Source: Betaproteobacteria bacterium (GTDB taxonomy: Bacteria > Pseudomonadota > Gammaproteobacteria > Burkholderiales > Burkholderiaceae_D). Taken from it: a stretch of 64,000 nucleotides of DNA. A program made the position numbers and the translations under genes. The stretch covers positions 1-64,000 of the forward strand of contig JANYFL010000043.1 in NCBI GenBank assembly GCA_025362735.1, written 5' to 3'. Under the pieces are notes generated by a model. The model did no database searches and was not told the DNA's origin. It saw nothing but the letters and a program-made list of their open reading frames with translations. Positions 1-7,453 of the stretch are shown piece by piece; the first letter of the stretch is position 1; each line of letters begins with the position of its first letter.

Positions 1-28
1 CTTCACAGTCTGGTACGAACCGCAAAAA

Positions 29-195
29 ATGCACTTCCGACCACTCAAATAGTTGGTCGAACAACTAAATACCCTGTTGCGCCCAGTAACCATGCGTATC
101 TCCAACCATACTCCGGTTACGAAACGCCCTAATTACCAAAAGATTTGGGTATTGGACTGGTGAACGCCATATTGAAACAGGCTGGACTGAAGTAA
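29..195 (+). pseudogene. hicA: decayed hicA toxin gene
   Basis: This is the remnant of a HicA mRNA-interferase gene directly upstream of hicB. From the ATG at 29 the reading looks like a HicA start but meets TAG at 50–52. Further on it continues as LVEQ…TLLR, then changes frame near 83, gives SNHAYL (where HicA has its catalytic GSHH box), meets TAA near 139, and ends with a very typical HicA tail, KDLGIGLVNAILKQAGLK, stopping at 193–195. There are thus two nonsense codons and one frameshift. The last stop is 10 nt before the hicB ATG, the normal hicAB spacing. The assignment rests on pattern recognition of the family, without an alignment. Confidence 0.75.
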
Positions 196-205
196 GGAGA
201 ATACG

Positions 206-610
206 ATGCGATTTCCTATTGCAATTGAACCGGGCGACGAACGTCATGCCTTTGGCGTCGTTGTGCCGGATTTGCCCGGCTGCTTTTCTGCTGGCGATAC
301 GCTTGACGAAGCCATGACCAATGCACATGAAGCGATTCTGCTGGCACTGGATGGCTATCTCAATGATGACGAGCCCTTTCCCAAACCCAAGACGCTGGAA
401 GCACACCGCCAGAACCCCGAATTCGCCAACTGGATTTGGGCCTTGGTCGAAGCCGATTTATCGCAACTGGAAGACAAAACCGAACGCATCAATATCACCC
501 TGCCAAAACGGGTATTGCGTGTGATTGATGAGGGGGCTAAACGATCAGGGGAATCGCGGTCTGCGTTTTTGGGACGGGCTGGGCTGGAGGCTGCGCGGGA
601 GCATTCCTGA
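206..610 (+). CDS. hicB: HicB-family antitoxin
   Basis: Antitoxin of a type II HicAB system, 134 residues. Residues 1–65 are the partial RNase H-like HicB fold with the conserved VPDLPGCFSAGDTLDEA stretch. Residues 90–130 (ITLPKRVLRVIDEGAKRSG…SRSAFL) form a ribbon-helix-helix DNA-binding domain. A strong AAGGAG lies 5 nt before the ATG and overlaps the end of the broken hicA. HicB normally binds and silences HicA and represses its own promoter. With the adjacent toxin destroyed it is an orphan, perhaps kept to neutralise another HicA or as a DNA-binding protein (inference). Confidence 0.88.
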   Translation: MRFPIAIEPGDERHAFGVVVPDLPGCFSAGDTLDEAMTNAHEAILLALDGYLNDDEPFPKPKTLEAHRQNPEFANWIWALVEADLSQLEDKTERINITLPKRVLRVIDEGAKRSGESRSAFLGRAGLEAAREHS

Positions 611-616
611 TTCAAC

Positions 617-1102
617 TTAATTAATCTTGGCAGTCATTCTCTGCAAATTTATATTTGGGTCACTCTCCAAAGGCTCAAAGTACTCAGTCGAAACGAAACC
701 CATGCGCTTATAAAGTGAATACGCGGTCGCATTCAACGGGGAGACCATGAGACTTACTTCAGATTCTCCGCGAGATTTTGCGAAAGAAAGCAGCTTTCTT
801 ACCAATGCTCTTCCAATTCCTCGACTACGATGACTTGGAGCAACCCACATAGCGATGAGATTGAATGCTGAGTTAATCATTACACCTCCCACTAAACCAA
901 TTGGCACATCAGCATCATGGGCAATGAAATATGTTGGCGGGGTACGGTTTCCTGCACGATCTTTCCATTGTGCTTCGGTATAAACAGAAGCAGCGCTAAG
1001 AGTCAGTCCAAACGATTCTGGAGACTCGGTCAGAGATTCAAGACGAAGCGCCTTGAGCTCGCACCAATCCTCTTCTGTTGTTTGGCGAACGGAAAGAACC
1101 AT
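617..1102 (-). CDS. GNAT-family N-acetyltransferase
   Basis: Predicted acetyl-CoA-dependent N-acyltransferase of 161 residues, a typical single GNAT domain. Motif A, which binds the acetyl-CoA pyrophosphate, is visible as RSRGIGRALV around residues 92–101, preceded by the β4 strand NLIAMWVAP. Motif B follows with NATAYSLYKRMGF near residues 124–136. The substrate cannot be told from sequence. It starts only 8 nt after the stop of pqiC on the same strand, so it is probably co-transcribed as the last gene of the pqi operon, without obvious functional link. It converges on hicB with a 6-nt gap. Confidence 0.85.
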   Translation of the reverse strand: MVLSVRQTTEEDWCELKALRLESLTESPESFGLTLSAASVYTEAQWKDRAGNRTPPTYFIAHDADVPIGLVGGVMINSAFNLIAMWVAPSHRSRGIGRALVRKLLSFAKSRGESEVSLMVSPLNATAYSLYKRMGFVSTEYFEPLESDPNINLQRMTAKIN

Positions 1103-1110
1103 AAGTACGC

Positions 1111-1713
1111 CTATTGCTGAAATGATCGAATTCCCTTTGCCACCTGTTGCGTGATTTCATCAAGCGCAGTGCGATACGCGGCGGCGATGTCGGCGTAGTT
1201 GTCACCTGTCAGGGCAATAGGGGCCAGAGCCTGGGCATGACCCGAGAGAGATTTTTCTGACTGAGTTGCGCGGATGGTCCAAAGCGCATCGACTACAACA
1301 CCGTGCCCAGGTTGCGCCTGAAAACGCTGGACGGTAAACGTGATGCGCAAGTCTGGACTGCGCGGTTCGGGCTGGGGATAGGCGGTAACCAGAGCGGTAT
1401 CCAGGCGCTGCGCCAAACCGCTGGCCAGGACCTGGCCGATTTGAGCTTGTAACGAAGCGGCCCAGCGGTGTTGTTCACTGATCACGACCCGTTGCTCCCC
1501 GTCGAGCGTGACGATTTGCGGGCGATCCACTTGTTCAGGCAGATGGATCGCGCCAATGCTTACCGCCAACGCGTCGGGCCGAACCGTACTGACGGGTGAC
1601 ACAGACTCGGTCGTCAAAGTGTAGAACTGTTCGACCGGAGGACTGCTCGTGCATGCGGCCAGCAGCATCGCCACGACCGTCAGAAACAAGCTGAAAAGAA
1701 AACGCTGCATCAT
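1111..1713 (-). CDS. pqiC: PqiC-like outer-membrane lipoprotein (ABC-type transport auxiliary, DUF330)
   Basis: Lipoprotein component of an MCE-type intermembrane lipid transport system. The N-terminus is a lipoprotein signal peptide with lipobox LLAAC, cysteine at residue 21, followed by SSPPVEQFYTL, the typical start of the DUF330/YmbA family. Length 200 is usual. In E. coli, PqiC sits in the inner leaflet of the outer membrane and docks the PqiB tube. The start overlaps the 3' end of pqiB by 4 nt, so translation is coupled. Substrate (phospholipid) is inferred from the family. Confidence 0.85.
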   Translation of the reverse strand: MMQRFLFSLFLTVVAMLLAACTSSPPVEQFYTLTTESVSPVSTVRPDALAVSIGAIHLPEQVDRPQIVTLDGEQRVVISEQHRWAASLQAQIGQVLASGLAQRLDTALVTAYPQPEPRSPDLRITFTVQRFQAQPGHGVVVDALWTIRATQSEKSLSGHAQALAPIALTGDNYADIAAAYRTALDEITQQVAKGIRSFQQ

Positions 1714-3377
1714 TTGCCTCCCTCGGCCTTGTCCGCCGGTTTGCCAAAAATCAGCGACTGCGGCTGACGCTGGATATAGTCGGTTAGCACGCGCAAGGAC
1801 TGAGCCGCTTTGGTCAATTCCTGCAAGGCGGCGCGTACATCTTGCTGCACCGGCGCTTCACTGGCCAAGAGCTTCTCGGCATTACTCATGGTCTTGCGCG
1901 CGTCGGCCATCGTCGCAGCAAGTTGCGGTGTGACTTCCTTGTCGAAGCGATTGACGAATTGATCGACTGATTTCATCGTCACTTGCAGCGACTGCAGGCT
2001 CTGTTTCAATTCAATGCCGATCTCGTCCAGGGGAATGCCGTCAATTTTCTTGGCGATATTGGCGAGCGTGACTTGCAGTTCTTCCAGGCTGCCCGGCACG
2101 GTCGGCATTTCAGGCAGGGTCTTGCCGCTTAACTGTGCGCGGTCGAGCTTGACCGGCTTGGCTTTGGGGAAGAAATCGAGGGCGACATAACGCTGACCCG
2201 TGAGCAGATTACCGGTACGCAGCTGGGCGCGTAGGCCGCGTTCGATCAGTCCGGCCATGAGTCGGCGTCCGTCGAACACCTGATTGGCATATTTGGGATC
2301 GCGCGACTGGAGGCGGTCGGCATACAGGTTCATTTCTACCGGGAAACGGAAGCTGCGGGTTTCTGGATTGAACTGCAGATCAATCGACTTGACCTCGCCG
2401 ATGACAATGCCCTGGAAGTCAATCGGCGCGCCCGGCGACAAACCGCGCACGGATTCGGTGAAGTAAGCCACAAAAGGCGTCACGTCCGCGTCCGGACGCT
2501 TCATCGCCAGGACTTGTTCGTCAAACAACGTGAAGACATGATCGGCCTTGGCTTGCAAGGTGCTGTTGCCCTCAGGCGGCTCCTGAAAGGCAATGCCGCC
2601 CAGCAGGATGGACACGAGCGACTGCGCCTGCAATTTGATGCCGCCCGCATCCAGCGTGACGTCGAGTCCGCTGGCCTGCCAGAAACGCGAGTTCTGGGTC
2701 ACGAATTTTTCATAGGGGGTATGGACAAAGACTTTAAGTGTCACCCCCTTGCCATCGGCATCCAGCGTTTGCGCGGTGACTTCACCGACTTGCACCTGAC
2801 GGTAATAAACCGGCGAGCCGATGTCGAGCGAGCCCAGCGATTTGGCACGCAACACGAACTGACGTCCGGCCTCATCGGCCGTGACCGTGGGTGGGACATC
2901 CAGTCCCTTGAAGTCGCGCTCGGATTCTTCAGATTTGCCGATGTCCATACCGATATAGGAACCGGACAACAAGGTGGTCAGCCCCGATATCTGCCCCCCG
3001 GCAATGCGGGGCCGGACAATCCAGAAACGCGTATCGCGCAACAACAAATCAGACGCCTGGCGCGTCATCTGGGCCTTCACAATCACGCTCTGTTTATCCG
3101 GCGCCAGCACAATCGTCTTGACATCACCAATGTCCACGCTCTTGTAGCGAATCTTGGTTTTTCCAGCTTCCAGACCTTCGGCCGTCTTGAAGGTAATGCT
3201 GATGGTGGGGCCGGTCTGAAGCGAGGTACTGATGGCAATCCACGCACCGATGAGCACCGCAATCGCAGGAATGATCCAGACCAGTTGAATCGAGCGCTTG
3301 CGTTTGGGCAGCACCCGCGCACTGGGTATGGGCGCGTCTGGCTTGGAAACAGGTTCGTCTGGTACGGGTTCAGTCAT
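1710..3377 (-). CDS. pqiB: PqiB-like MCE-domain intermembrane transport protein
   Basis: Periplasm-spanning MCE protein, 555 residues, near the usual PqiB length. One N-terminal transmembrane helix (about residues 29–50) anchors it in the inner membrane. Three MCE/MlaD domains follow, each recognisable by a G-x-x-V-x-Y/F-x-G-V-x-I-G-x-V type core: TKIRYKSVDIGDVKTI, SPVYYRQVQVGEVTA and APIDFQGIVIGEVKSI. The C-terminal 130 residues are predicted coiled coil, as in E. coli PqiB, where helices form the hollow needle crossing the periplasm. It lies between pqiA and pqiC in one operon, 9 nt after the second pqiA half. Proposed role: lipid transport and envelope integrity. Confidence 0.9.
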   Translation of the reverse strand: MTEPVPDEPVSKPDAPIPSARVLPKRKRSIQLVWIIPAIAVLIGAWIAISTSLQTGPTISITFKTAEGLEAGKTKIRYKSVDIGDVKTIVLAPDKQSVIVKAQMTRQASDLLLRDTRFWIVRPRIAGGQISGLTTLLSGSYIGMDIGKSEESERDFKGLDVPPTVTADEAGRQFVLRAKSLGSLDIGSPVYYRQVQVGEVTAQTLDADGKGVTLKVFVHTPYEKFVTQNSRFWQASGLDVTLDAGGIKLQAQSLVSILLGGIAFQEPPEGNSTLQAKADHVFTLFDEQVLAMKRPDADVTPFVAYFTESVRGLSPGAPIDFQGIVIGEVKSIDLQFNPETRSFRFPVEMNLYADRLQSRDPKYANQVFDGRRLMAGLIERGLRAQLRTGNLLTGQRYVALDFFPKAKPVKLDRAQLSGKTLPEMPTVPGSLEELQVTLANIAKKIDGIPLDEIGIELKQSLQSLQVTMKSVDQFVNRFDKEVTPQLAATMADARKTMSNAEKLLASEAPVQQDVRAALQELTKAAQSLRVLTDYIQRQPQSLIFGKPADKAEGGK

Positions 3378-3386
3378 GATCAGATA

Positions 3387-4118
3387 TCAATCGTCATCTT
3401 CCAGATCTTCATCTTCGTCAATCTCGGGAACCGACTTCTTCGCTGCATCCCAGATGAGCCGCGGATCAAAGGCGTGCGTTGCCAGTATAGTCAGCACCAC
3501 TACGGCACCAAAGGCCATTGCTCCCGGTCCGACATTGATCAACGCCAGCGGTTCAAGTTGTACGAGCGCGGCCAGCAAGGTCACGACATAAATATCCAGC
3601 ATCGACCAGCGCCCGACGCGTTCGATCAAACGATACAGGCGCGTGCGCTGTCGCAAACGCCGCCGCTCGCCAAGCTGCACAGTAATCAGCAAATAGGCCA
3701 ATCCAGTCAGCTTGGCCAGCGGAATCACGATACTGGCAATGAAGACGATCAGTGCCAGCACCCACGATCCATCATTCCAAAGATACACGACTCCAGAAAG
3801 GATGGTGTCGCGTTGACGATCAAACAAGGCATTGGTCTGCATCATCGGCAGCACATTGGCCGGGATGTAAAGCACGCAGGCCGCCAGCAGGTAGGCCCAT
3901 GTCCGCGCCAGACTATGAGGCTTGCGCACATGCAGTTCCGCGCCACAGCGCGGACAACATAGCGCATCACCGCCATGATCAGGATCATCAACTAAATGCA
4001 CATGAGGCAGGGTTTGACTCAAAGGGGCCTCACTTAGCAGACCGCAGGCATGACAATTCAGAAGCCCGGCATCCGCGGCGTTTGCGTTTGCTAAAGTTGT
4101 CGATGGCGTGGCACTCAC
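3387..4118 (-). CDS. pqiA: PqiA-family half protein (second half)
   Basis: Inner-membrane PqiA-domain protein, 243 residues from the GTG at 4118. That start overlaps the TGA of the preceding gene as GTGA and has GGAG 8 nt upstream; an ATG at 4142 would also be possible. A zinc ribbon precedes the membrane part, with CHACG and, after a long spacer, CCPRCG. Four hydrophobic segments follow (starting ARTWAYLLAACVLYIPANVLPMM…). The protein ends in an acidic tail, EIDEDEDLEDDD. E. coli PqiA carries two such modules in one chain; here they are two adjacent genes. Likely partner: PqiB, encoded next. Confidence 0.85.
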   Translation of the reverse strand: MSATPSTTLANANAADAGLLNCHACGLLSEAPLSQTLPHVHLVDDPDHGGDALCCPRCGAELHVRKPHSLARTWAYLLAACVLYIPANVLPMMQTNALFDRQRDTILSGVVYLWNDGSWVLALIVFIASIVIPLAKLTGLAYLLITVQLGERRRLRQRTRLYRLIERVGRWSMLDIYVVTLLAALVQLEPLALINVGPGAMAFGAVVVLTILATHAFDPRLIWDAAKKSVPEIDEDEDLEDDD

Positions 4119-4741
4119 AATGAATGCTCCAGACGAATCCATAACTGTCGCGCATCAAAGCGCGAGGAAACCGCAGCCAGCAGCAGCATTACTGCGCCCA
4201 TGGACCACAGTGCCACACCAGGCTGGATCGCAGCGATATGCGACAGCTTTGCCATCGACACCAGCGCGCCAAGCATCAGCACTTCGATCATCCCCCAGGG
4301 TCGGATCACGCTGATAATACGTAGCAGCCCCATAACCCACGGCGCTTCATTCTCGGCCTGCGCATGAAAGACCAGCAAGAGATAAAGCAGCGCGGTGATT
4401 TCCATCGCAGGAAAAAGAATCGTCGTTGCGAAAACCAGCAACGCGACCAGATGCATTTCTTTCGACCAGAGCGTCTCCACCGCGCCAAACAGACTGGTAA
4501 CGTGATGCACACCCTGAAGATCAAGGGCAAACAAGGGAAACGCGTTCGCCAGAACAAACAGAATCAACGCGGTCAACGTCAATGCAAACATGCGTTCAAT
4601 TTGCATCTCCACGCCCTGAATCAAGATGGCACCGCAGCGCCAGCAAACCGCTCGCGCTTCCGTTTCATTCTCCAAAACCTGCGGCTCGTGCTGAAGCGCA
4701 TCGCATTCAGGACAAGCCAGCAGATGGGATGGCATGTTCAC
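4115..4741 (-). CDS. pqiA: PqiA-family half protein (first half)
   Basis: First of two adjacent PqiA-type membrane proteins, 208 residues. The N-terminal zinc ribbon has CPECD at residues 10–14 and CWRCG at about 33–37. Four predicted transmembrane segments follow, beginning FALTLTALILFVLANAFPLF. The ATG overlaps the stop of the upstream lipoprotein gene by 4 nt and its own end overlaps the next pqiA half, so the three are translationally coupled. Together the two halves would make one PqiA-like inner-membrane unit feeding PqiB. Function in lipid transport is known only by homology. Confidence 0.85.
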   Translation of the reverse strand: MNMPSHLLACPECDALQHEPQVLENETEARAVCWRCGAILIQGVEMQIERMFALTLTALILFVLANAFPLFALDLQGVHHVTSLFGAVETLWSKEMHLVALLVFATTILFPAMEITALLYLLLVFHAQAENEAPWVMGLLRIISVIRPWGMIEVLMLGALVSMAKLSHIAAIQPGVALWSMGAVMLLLAAVSSRFDARQLWIRLEHSL

Positions 4742-5361
4742 TCCACCTTGAGCGACGTGAGAAAAGTTTCAACCGCCTGCTGGCTTACTGGCCGATGCAT
4801 CAACTCTTGCGGACCTAGCACCATGATCTGGATGGCCTCCTTTTTTGAGTTGATATCGAAACTAGCGAACCGCGCTGACAGGTGCATTGCTTTGCCGCCG
4901 ACCTGCCCATCTGCCTCTATGGCCACTGCTGGAAGTGCTGCTCGATTTTGTCCGACACGGGCAATCAGCGCATCTTGCTCACTTTGTTTTGTGGCCTGAA
5001 TATTACGCAGCATGGCATCCCGCAACAGTCCTTTGAGTACAGGCTCAGACTTGCCCTCTGACTGAGTACTTGTATCCGGCACTGAATTTTTTTGAGTCAC
5101 ATAACCCAACACGAAACTGATCTCGTTGACGCGGGCGATCGTCATGGTCATATCCAGAGACCGGCCTTCCAGAGTCATCGCACGCGTTTGGGTCTGTGGC
5201 TTGTCCGGAAACAAGGCAACCCATCCGGATTGGTCTGAACGCACTTCACGCCAGTCATAGCGCGGGGAGCAGGCGGTCAGAATCAACACTGCAATACCAG
5301 CAAGGTATGCTCGATACGACCGAGCTGCGTTAAGATGATTTGGCAATTGCAACTCCTGCAT
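4738..5361 (-). CDS. uncharacterised lipoprotein heading the pqi operon
   Basis: Protein of 207 residues with a lipoprotein signal peptide; the lipobox is LILTAC, cysteine near residue 31. The mature part starts SPRYDWREVRSDQSGWVALFPDKP, the look of a conserved betaproteobacterial hypothetical family. It ends VSQQAVETFLTSLKV, resembling the ends of small periplasmic domains of unknown function. I do not recognise an enzyme motif. It is the first gene of the operon and is coupled by a 4-nt ATGA overlap to the first pqiA half, which suggests a role in the same envelope process. A TTG six codons in has a better Shine-Dalgarno (AGGAG, 6 nt), so the start is uncertain by 5 residues. Confidence 0.65.
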   Translation of the reverse strand: MQELQLPNHLNAARSYRAYLAGIAVLILTACSPRYDWREVRSDQSGWVALFPDKPQTQTRAMTLEGRSLDMTMTIARVNEISFVLGYVTQKNSVPDTSTQSEGKSEPVLKGLLRDAMLRNIQATKQSEQDALIARVGQNRAALPAVAIEADGQVGGKAMHLSARFASFDINSKKEAIQIMVLGPQELMHRPVSQQAVETFLTSLKVE

Positions 5362-5467
5362 TCATTTCGCTACCATTCTGGCACAAGCCCATCTTTCGCA
5401 ATCGATACCGCCTTGCACTTGAACACTTTCTCATCGAATCCGTCTTTATCCCACATTGAGTCCAGGC

Positions 5468-6313
5468 ATGGGCACAACCACTGGTAGTCTGCTCGCCGCC
5501 GATGGTACGCGCCTGTTCTATCGCGAATGGCCGGTCGCCAAACCACGAGCTTCGCTCGTTCTGGTTCATGGTTTGGGCGAGCATGGCGAGCGCTACGCAC
5601 ATGTGGCGACGCGCCTGAATAGCCGCGACATTGCCGTACGGATTGCCGACCTGCGTGGCCATGGCCGCTCCGATGGCCCACGTGCCGCTTTGCCGCATGC
5701 TGACGATTTTCTGAGTGACCTCAAACTTGTATTCGATGATTACGCACTGCAGCTCGGCACCACGCCCTTTCTGCTCGGCCACAGTCTGGGTGGGCTGATT
5801 GCCGCGCGTTTCGCCACGAGCGGCTACAGTCCCGTACGCGGACTGATTCTGGCCTCACCCGCCCTGGCGTTGCGCATGTCCCTGTTTGAGAGCACGTTGT
5901 TTGCGCTCGGCTCCATTTTTGCGCCCAATTTGTCCATCGACAATCGCATTCCCGTCGATGGCATCTCTCATGATCCTTCGGTCACGGCTGATGCGGAAAG
6001 TGACAAACTGAATCATCATCGGATCACCCCACGGCTACTGGGTTTCATGCTCAACGCCATTGACCGGGTACGCGAAGATGCGTCCCACTTTACCAAGCCC
6101 ACACTGCTACTCGTAGCCGGTGCTGATCCGATTGTGAACGCGCAAGGCAGTCGCGATTTTTACGATCTCCTCCCCGAACTCACACGCAGCTTGCGCTGGT
6201 ACGATGAGGCGTATCATGAATTGTTCAACGAAATCCCGGTGATTCGGCTGCGAGTGCTCAATGATTTATGTATCTGGCTGGATGCTCAAATTCCAAAACC
6301 TAGCCGCTTTTAA
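5468..6313 (+). CDS. alpha/beta hydrolase, monoacylglycerol-lipase/lysophospholipase type
   Basis: Predicted cytosolic serine hydrolase, about 281 residues from the ATG at 5468; a TTG at 5456 would add four. Typical order: oxyanion region VLVHGLGEHGERY, then ADLRGHGRSDGPR, the nucleophile elbow GHSLGG around residues 105–110, then a late aspartate in GADPIV and the catalytic histidine in EAYHELFNE. These features match the PldB/monoglyceride-lipase subfamily. It is divergent from the pqi operon across a 106-nt gap and is followed 12 nt later by a DUF1840 gene, probably in one transcript. Exact substrate unknown. Confidence 0.85.
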   Translation: MGTTTGSLLAADGTRLFYREWPVAKPRASLVLVHGLGEHGERYAHVATRLNSRDIAVRIADLRGHGRSDGPRAALPHADDFLSDLKLVFDDYALQLGTTPFLLGHSLGGLIAARFATSGYSPVRGLILASPALALRMSLFESTLFALGSIFAPNLSIDNRIPVDGISHDPSVTADAESDKLNHHRITPRLLGFMLNAIDRVREDASHFTKPTLLLVAGADPIVNAQGSRDFYDLLPELTRSLRWYDEAYHELFNEIPVIRLRVLNDLCIWLDAQIPKPSRF

Positions 6314-6325
6314 AAGAGGATTCTC

Positions 6326-6658
6326 ATGCTGATTGTTTTCAAATCCAAAGCCGCCGCCGAAATCATCATGTATGCCGAACACGCCAAGTTGCTGCTCGAC
6401 ATCATCGGCAAGGACTTCGAACCCGCCGACGCACCGCGCGGCATCATTACGGCGGAGCAGGTCCCTGCGGCGTTAAGCAAACTCAAGGGTGCAGCTGACT
6501 CTGCACTGGCAAAAACCCGCGCGGCGCAAAACAGCGTGGATGCCAATGACGATCCCGGCGCCCCGATGTCAGTCAGCCTTGCGCAGCGAGCCTATCCGCT
6601 GATTGACATGCTTGAGCGCGCACAAAAAATGAACCGTGAAGTAGTTTGGGGGGCGTAA
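6326..6658 (+). CDS. DUF1840 protein
   Basis: Small soluble protein of 110 residues. It opens with MLIVFKSKAAAEIIMYAEHAKLLLDIIGK, which I recognise as the DUF1840 family found mainly in betaproteobacteria. The middle has the usual PRGIITAEQVPAAL segment and the end a helical VSLAQRAYPLIDMLERA. No function is established. AAGAGGA lies 6 nt before the ATG. It probably shares a transcript with the hydrolase in front of it. Confidence 0.85.
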   Translation: MLIVFKSKAAAEIIMYAEHAKLLLDIIGKDFEPADAPRGIITAEQVPAALSKLKGAADSALAKTRAAQNSVDANDDPGAPMSVSLAQRAYPLIDMLERAQKMNREVVWGA

Positions 6659-6682
6659 GCGAATGTGTCACACCAAACACAG

Positions 6683-7111
6683 TCAATAAACGCGAACTGC
6701 TGCCTGCTTTAGTTTACGCGCCGCCGCGTACAAAACCCGGTCGGCTGTTGCCAAGGTGCTAGCCTTGTGTTCGAGGCAAATTGAAAGGTGCAGGGCGTCG
6801 GGAGTACGTAAGCCAAGTCCGAAAATTCTCAATAACGATTCGGTACGGGCAAATACCGGCTTTGGTATTTCGAGCAACTCCAGACGAGGCAATATTTCTT
6901 CATGAAAAAGTGCCAATGAATCAGTAGCTGTTGCGATGGTCAGATCTTTTCGACGCACCTTCAGGCCAATAGCCGAAGTGACTTCTGCAATTGCCCAAGA
7001 GCTGGTCGAGAAGGATTTTCCACGTTGCCGGTCAACCCAGTCCTCGACCGCTTGCGAATGTGTTTCATCCACGCATAGTGCAACAAGAAGATTGGCATCC
7101 AGGTAGATCAA
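6683..7111 (-). CDS. vapC: VapC-like PIN-domain toxin
   Basis: Type II toxin, predicted endoribonuclease of 142 residues. The PIN-domain acidic residues are visible: D5 in IYLDANLL, a glutamate in the AIAEVTSAI helix, D105 in RTPDALHL and D123 in TADRVL. These coordinate Mg2+ and cut RNA, usually tRNA or rRNA loops in this family. The start is a TTG only a few codons after an in-frame TAA and has no convincing Shine-Dalgarno. It lies 33 nt behind its antitoxin gene, so re-initiation after the antitoxin is likely. Confidence 0.88.
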   Translation of the reverse strand: MIYLDANLLVALCVDETHSQAVEDWVDRQRGKSFSTSSWAIAEVTSAIGLKVRRKDLTIATATDSLALFHEEILPRLELLEIPKPVFARTESLLRIFGLGLRTPDALHLSICLEHKASTLATADRVLYAAARKLKQAAVRVY

Positions 7112-7144
7112 GGGCAGGCGTTAGTGATGCAACTTTAAAGTCGG

Positions 7145-7387
7145 TCAAAATCCGGCGTCACGCATTTCGCGTATCAATTCGGCCGCGTTAGTTTTACTGC
7201 GTGGCAGTTTTTTACGCAGTTCACCAATACGTTTCCAGTTGATCGGCTGTTCTTTTTGTTTTGATACGCCGACTAAGGTCGCAATCGGTTCGCCGCGTTT
7301 TGTGATTGTTACTTCCTCGCCAGCTTCAACCCGCTTGATGATCTCGCTCAGATGCGCTTTGGTTTCAGCCACACTGTATACACCCAT
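7145..7387 (-). CDS. vapB: Phd/YefM-type antitoxin partner of VapC
   Basis: Antitoxin of 80 residues. The N-terminal half, YSVAETKAHLSEIIKRVEAGEEVTITKRGEPIATLV, is the classic Phd/YefM DNA-binding fold. The C-terminal half, rich in lysine, arginine and glutamate (RIGELRKKLPRSK…RDAGF), is the expected flexible toxin-binding tail. A Phd/YefM antitoxin paired with a PIN toxin is a common VapBC arrangement. A 14-bp palindrome over the predicted −10 element just upstream suggests autoregulation. Confidence 0.88.
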   Translation of the reverse strand: MGVYSVAETKAHLSEIIKRVEAGEEVTITKRGEPIATLVGVSKQKEQPINWKRIGELRKKLPRSKTNAAELIREMRDAGF

Positions 7388-7404
7388 GATGTTCCTTCAA
7401 GATA

Positions 7405-7435
7405 GTCATTCTAATGACCAGATTGTAGTAGGCAA
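7405..7435 (-). promoter_or_regulatory. vapBC promoter with overlapping palindromic operator
   Basis: On the minus strand there is TTGCCT (7430–7435), a 16-nt spacer and TAGAAT (7408–7413). The perfect palindrome GTCATT-CT-AATGAC (7405–7418) covers the −10 element and ends 18 nt before the vapB start codon. Phd/YefM antitoxins usually bind such palindromes to repress their own operon. The promoter and operator calls are from sequence only. Confidence 0.55.
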
Positions 7436-7453
7436 GCGACCAACAAGCAATGA

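Noticed and set aside
2514-3962. 482-codon plus-strand frame
   Set aside because: Antisense to pqiB and pqiA, low-complexity His/Arg/Gln composition; a shadow of the real genes.
5370-5456. 28-codon minus-strand frame (MWDKDGFDEKVFKCKAV…) just before the pqi-operon lipoprotein
   Set aside because: The composition looks protein-like, but there is no Shine-Dalgarno, it runs through the divergent promoter gap and I recognise no family; it may be a relic but cannot be supported.
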